A DNA stretch of 64,000 nucleotides from NCBI GenBank assembly GCA_902635545.1, contig CACPOL010000005.1:1-64000 (forward strand), read 5' to 3'. Under the pieces are notes generated by a model. That model was not told the origin of the DNA, did no database searches, and saw nothing but the letters and a program-made list of their open reading frames with translations. The translations under genes were made by a program, and so were the position numbers. This document shows positions 56,599 through 64,000 of the stretch, one piece after another; within the stretch, counting starts at the first letter, position 1, and every line of letters begins with the position of its first letter. Source of the DNA: an uncultured Pelagibacteraceae bacterium (GTDB lineage: Bacteria; Pseudomonadota; Alphaproteobacteria; Pelagibacterales; Pelagibacteraceae).

Positions 56599-57663
56599 CT
56601 AAAAGTTTCGAGGTAAATATCCCCATTTTTGCCAAACATCATACTCTTTCATGAATGCTTGTTGAGAAGCCCATACTTTAGCAAAGTCAGCATCTTTAGC
56701 AGATTCTTCTTTCATTACTCTAGCGCTTACTTTTTGTAGTTCTCTCAATACACTATCAGGCAATCTTGCAGCTGTTACTCCTTTACCTGGGAAGCTTTGA
56801 ATTTGCTTACCTTGTAAATACTCACCAGTTGTAATTGCTCTCATAGCTGCTGCTGTACAAGCCATTTCAAAAAGAGCTTGATCGGCTGCACCCATCTTCT
56901 TCCATAAATCTAAATTGATCATGAAATGAGTTGAAGTTGACACTTGGTGCCAACCTGGGAATAAGTTGAACTTAGTGATTTTATGAAATCCTAAAACTTC
57001 ATCAATTGCAGGCATAGAATATTCAGTTGCATCTAAAGTTCCTTTTTCAAGAGCTGCAAAAATTTCTCCACCAGCCATCAATGTAGCAGAAGCACCAATT
57101 TCATTTAAAACCATTCCTCCTAAACCTGAGAAACGAATTTTTAGGCCTTTAAGATCTGCTAAGCTAGTTATAGGGTTTCTATACCAACCTGCTGTTTCAG
57201 GTCCAATAGTACTACATAACAAAACTTGGATATTTTGTTTATTGTAGATTTCATTAGCTAATTTAGCTCCTTCACCTTCAAACCACCAAGCCGCATATTC
57301 CCATGGTTCCATTCCAAATGGTACTGCCGCAAATAATACTGCTGCTGGAATTCTACCTTGGTCGTATGCCATATAGTTGTAAGCTGCTGGCAAGTCACCT
57401 TTACTTATTGAAGGCGAAATTTCTAATGGTGGAAGTATTTTTCCAGGCTCATAAACCTTTAGTTTAATTCTTCCATCAGTCGCTTTATCTAATGTATCTG
57501 ATAAACGTGCAACAGGATCTCCCAAAGCAGGCCAACCAGTATTGAAAGTTGATTGAACTTTCCATCTAATTTTTTCTGCCGCACTAACTTGCTGTAATGA
57601 AAAAGTTATCATTAAAGCAAATACAGCAAAAAAACTAAAAGATGTTTTTATTAGTTTTTTCAT
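56599..57663 (-). CDS. TRAP transporter substrate-binding protein (DctP; mannitol/chloroaromatic/alpha-keto acid-type subfamily)
   Basis: Signal peptide ...VSAAEKIRWKVQSTFNTGWPALGDPVARLSDTLDKAT; FAAVPFGMEPWEYAAWWFEGEG. Confidence 0.9.
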   Translation of the reverse strand: MKKLIKTSFSFFAVFALMITFSLQQVSAAEKIRWKVQSTFNTGWPALGDPVARLSDTLDKATDGRIKLKVYEPGKILPPLEISPSISKGDLPAAYNYMAYDQGRIPAAVLFAAVPFGMEPWEYAAWWFEGEGAKLANEIYNKQNIQVLLCSTIGPETAGWYRNPITSLADLKGLKIRFSGLGGMVLNEIGASATLMAGGEIFAALEKGTLDATEYSMPAIDEVLGFHKITKFNLFPGWHQVSTSTHFMINLDLWKKMGAADQALFEMACTAAAMRAITTGEYLQGKQIQSFPGKGVTAARLPDSVLRELQKVSARVMKEESAKDADFAKVWASQQAFMKEYDVWQKWGYLPRNF

Positions 57664-57721
57664 GTTCCCCTCTCTTATGTTTTGAGTTGTTTAGTAAAAT
57701 TCAAAGAACGTCTCCAACTCT

Positions 57722-58909
57722 TTAAAACGCTCTCCATGCTTCTCCGTAAAGATTAACCATTTCCTTTACAGTAGGCACTCTTGGATTGAGACCAGGTGCT
57801 CCTGATATTTCTGCATCAGTTGCCATATTTTCTAGCTGACCTTCAAAATTCTTTTGATTAATTCCGAAATCTTTCATTGATGGTACGTCAAAATCTTTAT
57901 TAATTTTATAAAGACCACTTAATAATTTTTTACATGCTGTATTGTCATCATCATCGATCAGTGCAAACCCACCAGCACGACTGCAATCTGCATATCTTGT
58001 TTTTGCATAATCTATAGAATATTCTGTAATTGTAGGTAATAACATTGCATTACTCAAACCATGTGGGACCTTAAAGTTGCTCCCAAGTGGTCTACTCATA
58101 CCATGTACTAAGCATATTGATGCATTAGAAAAAGCTAAACCTCCTAAGGTTGCTGCAAGCATTAATCCTTCTCTTGCTTTCAAATCTTTCGGATTTTTTT
58201 CAACAGCATAAATATTTTTAGTAACAAGCCTTATAGTATCCAATGCCATTCTATCTGAAAATAAAGTTGCTTTTTTACTAATGTAGGCCTCAATGCCATG
58301 GGTTAAAGTATCTATTGCGCTATCAATTGTTAGTCTTCGTGGTTTAGATAAAGTTAATTCATAATCTACAATAGAAACTATTGGGACAAAACCTTCACCT
58401 CTACAAGAAATTTTCTCAAAATTATTAGTTCTAGTATCAATAATAACTGAATGATGGGTCACCTCAGACCCGGTTCCAGCAGTTGTTGGTATAGCAATTA
58501 TTGGTAAACCTTTTTTGTCAAAAGTTCCTGGCGGTTTATAATCTTGAATATCACGACTGTATTGAGATAGGACAGCTATTGCTTTAGCAGTGTCTATTGG
58601 GCTTCCTCCTCCAAAACCAATCACAGCATCATTTTTATTTTTTTCTAATAATTCGATACCTTTTGATACAATCTTGTCTGTTGGATCTGGAATTGTATCA
58701 TCAAAAACATTAGACTTTATACCTGCATTATTTAAAATTTCTTGTAGTTTTTTAACATAGCCAAATTCTACCATTTGTTTATCTGTCACTATTAAAAGTG
58801 ATTTTATAGAACCTAAGATATTAATGATCTCAGGAAGATGATTTAAACTTCCTTTGCCGATTTGCATGTATCTCGGCACACAAATTCTCACATTTTCCCT
58901 TGTACTCAA
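57722..58909 (-). CDS. Iron-containing alcohol dehydrogenase
   Basis: GFGGGSPIDTAKAIA, IPTTAGTGSEVTHHSVI, DTLTHGIEAYISKKA, NASICLVHGMSRPLGSNFKVPHGLSNAM metal ligands. Confidence 0.93.
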   Translation of the reverse strand: MSTRENVRICVPRYMQIGKGSLNHLPEIINILGSIKSLLIVTDKQMVEFGYVKKLQEILNNAGIKSNVFDDTIPDPTDKIVSKGIELLEKNKNDAVIGFGGGSPIDTAKAIAVLSQYSRDIQDYKPPGTFDKKGLPIIAIPTTAGTGSEVTHHSVIIDTRTNNFEKISCRGEGFVPIVSIVDYELTLSKPRRLTIDSAIDTLTHGIEAYISKKATLFSDRMALDTIRLVTKNIYAVEKNPKDLKAREGLMLAATLGGLAFSNASICLVHGMSRPLGSNFKVPHGLSNAMLLPTITEYSIDYAKTRYADCSRAGGFALIDDDDNTACKKLLSGLYKINKDFDVPSMKDFGINQKNFEGQLENMATDAEISGAPGLNPRVPTVKEMVNLYGEAWRAF

Positions 58910-58961
58910 GAGTTTTCCCCCTTCCTCTTAAATATTTAATTCATAATCTAATTATATGTAA

Positions 58962-59012
58962 AAATGAGAGTCAATAGCTTATTAACTTTAAATGATAATA
59001 TTTTTCTCATTT
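58962..59012. promoter_or_regulatory. Inverted repeat AAATGAGA ... TCTCATTT in the Fe-ADH / mmsA divergent promoter (candidate IclR operator)
   Basis: Perfect 8-bp arms 58962-58969 and 59005-59012, centres 43 bp apart (about 4 helical turns). Confidence 0.35.
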
Positions 59013-59071
59013 AAGCAATCATATTGAAAATATAATTTAATTGATATAACTTTAATAAAAATAATAAATTT

Positions 59072-60565
59072 ATGGAAACTATTAGCCACTTTATAGACGG
59101 TAAAATATTTAAAAACGATAAGTCAAGAAAAGGAAAAGTTTTTAATCCTGCAACAGGAGAGCAAATAGCTCAAGTTGAATTAGCTAGTAAGGAAATTGTA
59201 AAAATGGCAATCGAAAATTCTTCTAAAGCATTTTTAAAATGGTCAAAAACAACTCCAATAACTAGAGCTAGAATTTTTTCAAAGTATAAAGATTTGTTAG
59301 TCGAAAACATGAGCGAGTTAGCAGAATTAGTTTCAAAACAACATGGAAAAACAATACCAGATGCTAAAGGATCTATACAGAGAGGAATAGAAGTAGTTGA
59401 ATATGTTACAGGAATTACTTCGTCTTTAAAAGGTGAACATTCATCTAACGTAGGTACAAATGTTGACTCTCATACTTTACGTCAACCACTTGGTGTTTGT
59501 GCAGGCATAACTCCTTTTAATTTTCCTGCGATGGTACCAATGTGGATGTACCCAGTAGCAATTGCTTGTGGTAATACTTTTGTATTAAAACCATCTGAAA
59601 AAGATCCAAGTTGTCCTTTAAAGCTTGCTGAATTAGCAATTAAGGCTGGCTTTCCTCCAGGTGTTCTAAATTTAGTTAATGGTGATAAAGAAGCTGTCGA
59701 CGAATTATTAATAAATCCAAATATTCAAGCTGTAAGTTTTGTGGGATCTACTCCAATTGCTGAATATGTGTATCATACTGGAACTAAAAACAATAAAAGA
59801 ATTCAAGCCTTAGGTGGAGCTAAAAACCACATGGTAATTATGCCAGATGCTGATGTAGAAAAAACTACTGATGCAATAATTGGTTCTGCTTTTGGTTCAG
59901 CTGGAGAGAGATGTATGGCTATTTCAGTAGCAGTATGTGTAGGAAAACAAACAAATGAAAAAATAAAAAATAGGTTATTAGAAAAAACATCCAAACTAAA
60001 TGTAGGTCCATATACAGATGAAAAGGCTGATTTCGGCCCACTGAGTAGTGATGCACATTACAAAAAGGTTTTAGGATATATTGACAGTGGTGAAAAAGAG
60101 GGTGCAAAATTACTTTCTGATGGAAGAAATTTTAAAAAACAAGGTTACGAGAAGGGTTATTTTGTTGGGCCAACAATATTCGATGAAGTAAAACCAAATA
60201 TGAAAATTTATAAAGAGGAGATATTTGGTCCAGTATTAAGTATGATGACAACAGAAAAATATGAAGATGCTTTAAAATTGGTTAACGATCACGAGCTAGG
60301 TAATGGAGCTGCTGTTTTTACAAAAAGTGGAAATATTGCAAAACATTTTACTGAAAATGCTAAAATTGGTATGATAGGTGTTAATGTGCCGATACCTGTT
60401 CCAGTTGCTTATCATAGCTTTGGAGGATGGAAGAGATCCCTTTTTGGAGACCATTCAATTCATGGCCCAGATGGGGTTAGATTCTATACAAAATTAAAAA
60501 CAGCAACAATTACTTGGAATGAGGATAATGCGGGGCCAGAATTTACTATACCTGTTTTATCATAA
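59072..60565 (+). CDS. mmsA: (Methyl)malonate-semialdehyde dehydrogenase (CoA-acylating), MmsA family
   Basis: GVCAGITPFNFPAMVPMWMYPVAIACGNTFVLKPSEKDP; FGSAGERCMAISVAV catalytic Cys; KRSLFGDHSIHGPDGVRFYTK. Confidence 0.93.
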   Translation: METISHFIDGKIFKNDKSRKGKVFNPATGEQIAQVELASKEIVKMAIENSSKAFLKWSKTTPITRARIFSKYKDLLVENMSELAELVSKQHGKTIPDAKGSIQRGIEVVEYVTGITSSLKGEHSSNVGTNVDSHTLRQPLGVCAGITPFNFPAMVPMWMYPVAIACGNTFVLKPSEKDPSCPLKLAELAIKAGFPPGVLNLVNGDKEAVDELLINPNIQAVSFVGSTPIAEYVYHTGTKNNKRIQALGGAKNHMVIMPDADVEKTTDAIIGSAFGSAGERCMAISVAVCVGKQTNEKIKNRLLEKTSKLNVGPYTDEKADFGPLSSDAHYKKVLGYIDSGEKEGAKLLSDGRNFKKQGYEKGYFVGPTIFDEVKPNMKIYKEEIFGPVLSMMTTEKYEDALKLVNDHELGNGAAVFTKSGNIAKHFTENAKIGMIGVNVPIPVPVAYHSFGGWKRSLFGDHSIHGPDGVRFYTKLKTATITWNEDNAGPEFTIPVLS

Positions 60566-60589
60566 TTTTTTCAATAATTTTCATATTTT

Positions 60590-61339
60590 ATGAAAACGAG
60601 AACATCACCAAGGAGAATACTAAATATTTTAGAGGAAATTTTAGATGATCCAGAAAAATATACTGCAAAAAAAATTTCTCACAAATTAAAAATCCCTTTA
60701 GCAACAGTTTATCGCCAAATAGAAACATTATGTGAAGAAAAATTTTTGATTCAAAATAACAACAAAACTTACATTCCCGGTCCAAAGATTCGAGACATAA
60801 TTCTTAAATCTTTACCATACGAACCTAATTTCACTCTTAGAAGATCATTTCTTAGAAAATTAACGAATGATATTCAAGAAACAGTTAGTTTATCTATGCC
60901 GATTGGAACAAAATTAGTCTATTTTGATAGAATTCAGTTTCACTGGCCAATGCAACTAAATTTAGATGCCGGGGATCATTTGCCTTTACATGCATCTGCT
61001 TCAGGAAAACTTTATCTATCATTTTTAAATAGTACAGAGTCTACACAAATTTTTAAAAATATCAAAACACCAAAAACTGCAAAAAATACAATTACAGATG
61101 TTGCACAATTTAAAAAAGAGCTTAACAAAATTAAAAAGCAAGGATATGCATTTGATAATGAAGAATGGTTTAATGGAATGGTTGGATTATCAGTACCAAT
61201 TACAAATAATAATACTTTATATTTTTGTCTATCAACACACACTGCAAAAAGTAGAAAAAATATTGAAGATTTAAAAAAAATTTTACCATTAATGATTAGT
61301 TCAGCAAATAATCTTAAAAAAATTTTATTAAAAAATTAA
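60590..61339 (+). CDS. IclR-family transcriptional regulator
   Basis: [43 protein letters not shown]; IclR effector domain [16 protein letters not shown]. Confidence 0.9.
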   Translation: MKTRTSPRRILNILEEILDDPEKYTAKKISHKLKIPLATVYRQIETLCEEKFLIQNNNKTYIPGPKIRDIILKSLPYEPNFTLRRSFLRKLTNDIQETVSLSMPIGTKLVYFDRIQFHWPMQLNLDAGDHLPLHASASGKLYLSFLNSTESTQIFKNIKTPKTAKNTITDVAQFKKELNKIKKQGYAFDNEEWFNGMVGLSVPITNNNTLYFCLSTHTAKSRKNIEDLKKILPLMISSANNLKKILLKN

Positions 61340-62109
61340 GCTTTAACTAGCATCTTCTTTATCTCAGCTATTGCCTTTGCAGGATTAAGACCTTTTGGGC
61401 AAGCACTCGTACAATTCATTATTGTATGACATCTATAAAGTTTAAGTTCATCCGCTACTTTTTTTAATCTTTCTTTCCTATCCTCATCTCTGCTATCAAT
61501 AATCCATCGATAAGCTTGAAGTAATACAGCTGGTCCCAAATACTTATCGCCATTCCACCAATAACTTGGGCAAGAAGTAGAGCAGCAAGCGCACATAATA
61601 CACTCATAAGCCCCATCTAATTTTTCTCTATCTTTTTTTGATTGAATAATTTCTGTTGACTCAGATTTTGAGTTAGATTTCAACCAAGGTTCAATTGATT
61701 GATATTGTTTATATAGACCATCTAAATCTCCAATTAAATCTTTTTTGACTTTTAAATGAGGCAAAGGAAAAATATCTATATCACCACTTATTTCAGAATG
61801 AGATGTCGTGCAAGCTAAACCATTTTTTCCATCCATATTCATTGCACATGAACCACAAACACCATGAGCACAAGATCTTCGATACGCTATTGTAGGATCT
61901 ATTTCGTTCTTAATTTTATTCAAAATATCCAATACCTTTGAGGGACAGTTATCCATATCTACTTCATAAGTATCAATTCTCGGGCTATCCCCTGTTGAAG
62001 GGTCCCATCTATAAATATTTACTTTTCTTAAATTTTTAGAACCGGTTTTATCTTTAAAATAGTTACCCTTTTTTAATTTTGAATTTTCAGGTAAATTTAT
62101 TTGAACCAT
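61336..62109 (-). CDS. sdhB: Succinate dehydrogenase iron-sulfur subunit
   Basis: [58 protein letters not shown]. Confidence 0.97.
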   Translation of the reverse strand: MVQINLPENSKLKKGNYFKDKTGSKNLRKVNIYRWDPSTGDSPRIDTYEVDMDNCPSKVLDILNKIKNEIDPTIAYRRSCAHGVCGSCAMNMDGKNGLACTTSHSEISGDIDIFPLPHLKVKKDLIGDLDGLYKQYQSIEPWLKSNSKSESTEIIQSKKDREKLDGAYECIMCACCSTSCPSYWWNGDKYLGPAVLLQAYRWIIDSRDEDRKERLKKVADELKLYRCHTIMNCTSACPKGLNPAKAIAEIKKMLVKA

Positions 62110-63884
62110 TAATAAACTCTTTCTTGAGGAGGAAAATATTGAACATCATTTGTTAATGTAGAATTGTGAACTGGACGATAGCTTATTTTTGTCTCTTTTC
62201 CGTCACACCAGGCAAGAGTGTGTTGCATAAAATTAGCATCATCTCTTTTTGGATAATCTTCTCTAGCATGGGCACCTCTGCTTTCTTTTCTATGATATGC
62301 GGAATCTACTGTTGTGACCGCTTGCCTAATTAAATTATCAAACTCTAGAGTTTCAACTAAATCAGTATTAAAAATTAATGATTTATCTTTTACAGAAATA
62401 GAGCCCATTCCATCATATGTTTTTTTAATTTCATCAACTCCCTCTCTAAGATTTTTTTCTGTTCGAAACACTGCACATTTCGACTGCATAGTTTTTTGCA
62501 TTGAAAGTCTTAATTCAGCTGTGCTTGTTTCACCATTAGCATTTCTCAATTTATCAAAACGATCTAAACATTTTTGAGTTTCAGAATCACTAATTTTTTC
62601 ATGAGGCGTGCCAGGTTTTATTAGTTCTGCTGCTCTTTTTGCAGCTGCCCTTCCAAAAACAACCAAATCTATCAAAGAATTTGAGCCTAGTCTATTTGCT
62701 CCATGAACTGATACGCACGCAGCTTCACCTATTGCCATTAATCCTGGAACCACTTTTTCTGAACCGTTAACAGTTAAAACTTCAGCTTTATAATTTGTGG
62801 GGATGCCACCCATATTGTAATGCACTGTTGGCACAACTGGAATAGGATCTTTAGTGACATCTACGTTAGCAAACAATCTTGCCGCCTCAGTAATACCTGG
62901 CAATCTATTTTCAATTACACTTTTGTCTAAATGACTTAAATGTAAATGAACATGATCCTGATCTTTTCCAACTCCACGACCCTCATTAATCTCAATTGAC
63001 ATTGACCTGCTCACAACATCTCTTGATGCTAGGTCTTTTGCTTTTGGTGCATACCTTTCCATAAATCTCTCTCCTTTAGAATTTACCAAGTAACCACCTT
63101 CACCTCTAACACCTTCTGAAATTAATGTTCCATGACCGTAAATTCCAGTTGGATGAAATTGTACAAATTCCATATCTTGTAATGGTAAACCAGCTCTTAA
63201 AACCATTGCATTACCATCTCCGGTACAGGTATGAGCTGAGGTAGCGGAATAATAAACTTTACCATATCCACCTGTCGCAATAATTACAGTATGAGCTCTA
63301 AATCTATGAATGGTCCCATCATTTAAATTCCAAGCTATTAAGCCTTTGCACTCACCATTTTTCATTAATAAATCTAATGCAAAATATTCTATAAAAAATT
63401 CAGTTTTATGTTTTAAAGCCTGTCCATATAAAGTGTGTAAAATTGCATGACCAGTTCTATCAGCAGCTGCACAAGTTCGTTGTACTATTCCATTGCCATA
63501 ATTTTTAGTCATACCACCAAAAGGTCTTTGGTAAATTTTTCCATCCTCAGTTCTGCTAAATGGAACACCATATTTTTCAAGCTCAATAACTGCTTTTGGT
63601 GCCTCTTTGCATAAATATTCTATACTATCCTGATCTCCTAACCAATCTGCACCTTTAACAGTATCATACATATGCCAACGCCAATCATCTTCACCCATGT
63701 TTCCAAGTGCTGCTGAAATTCCACCTTGAGCAGCCGAGGTATGACTTCTCGTTGGAAATACTTTTGAAATACATGCGGTTTTCAAACCAGCTTCACTTAA
63801 TCCAACAGCAGCTCTTAAACCTGATCCACCAGCCCCTAAAACAACAACATCGTATTCATGGTCTATAATTTTGTATGAACTCAT
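62109..63884 (-). CDS. sdhA: Succinate dehydrogenase flavoprotein subunit
   Basis: [59 protein letters not shown]. Confidence 0.98.
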   Translation of the reverse strand: MSSYKIIDHEYDVVVLGAGGSGLRAAVGLSEAGLKTACISKVFPTRSHTSAAQGGISAALGNMGEDDWRWHMYDTVKGADWLGDQDSIEYLCKEAPKAVIELEKYGVPFSRTEDGKIYQRPFGGMTKNYGNGIVQRTCAAADRTGHAILHTLYGQALKHKTEFFIEYFALDLLMKNGECKGLIAWNLNDGTIHRFRAHTVIIATGGYGKVYYSATSAHTCTGDGNAMVLRAGLPLQDMEFVQFHPTGIYGHGTLISEGVRGEGGYLVNSKGERFMERYAPKAKDLASRDVVSRSMSIEINEGRGVGKDQDHVHLHLSHLDKSVIENRLPGITEAARLFANVDVTKDPIPVVPTVHYNMGGIPTNYKAEVLTVNGSEKVVPGLMAIGEAACVSVHGANRLGSNSLIDLVVFGRAAAKRAAELIKPGTPHEKISDSETQKCLDRFDKLRNANGETSTAELRLSMQKTMQSKCAVFRTEKNLREGVDEIKKTYDGMGSISVKDKSLIFNTDLVETLEFDNLIRQAVTTVDSAYHRKESRGAHAREDYPKRDDANFMQHTLAWCDGKETKISYRPVHNSTLTNDVQYFPPQERVY

Positions 63885-64000
63885 AATCTAGATATTAATA
63901 TAATTGTAATTAATGGAATTACCACTGCTGAGATGTATAAAAGCTTGTTTGCGACATTTTTCATTTTGTAATTATCAATATAATCCTCAAAAACCTCACT
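63881..64000 (-). CDS. sdhD: Succinate dehydrogenase membrane anchor subunit, C-terminal part, truncated at window edge
   Basis: Open frame [39 protein letters not shown], overlapping the sdhA start by ATGA. Confidence 0.7.
   Translation of the reverse strand, partial: SEVFEDYIDNYKMKNVANKLLYISAVVIPLITIILISRL

Overview
The window reads as a chromosomal segment of a streamlined marine alphaproteobacterium, most likely SAR11 / Candidatus Pelagibacter. This is inferred from the very AT-rich sequence, minimal spacers, gene content and a SAM-II riboswitch ahead of metX; no database search was possible. It is densely coding and mostly housekeeping: RND efflux pair, peptidoglycan-recycling genes, tsaE, ahcY, a ChvG/ChvI-like two-component pair, polA, bioY, a RegA/ActR-type regulator, an ornithine-decarboxylase / deoxyhypusine-synthase-like / ureohydrolase operon, pyrD-lysS, trkH, ampG-like, tyrA-hisC, SAM-II-metX-metW, rplU-rpmA-obgE-proBA-nadD-rsfS-ctpA-rppH, atpHAGDC, priA, mdh-sucCDAB-lpdA, a TRAP transporter / Fe-ADH / MmsA / IclR block, and sdhDAB. 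I saw no tRNA, rRNA, CRISPR array, transposon or phage genes. The best leads are: (1) the noncanonical polyamine operon with a structured leader; (2) a DHS-fold enzyme that keeps the catalytic Lys but has changed substrate residues; (3) the TRAP/ADH/MmsA/IclR block lying between sdh and mdh-suc, with a GC-rich hairpin between dctP and dctQ and an inverted repeat in its divergent promoter; (4) a membrane-fusion protein that lacks the coiled-coil hairpin; (5) overlap of the two genes at all seven convergent junctions; (6) an unusually long lpdA-priA gap with an outward promoter and a micro-ORF.
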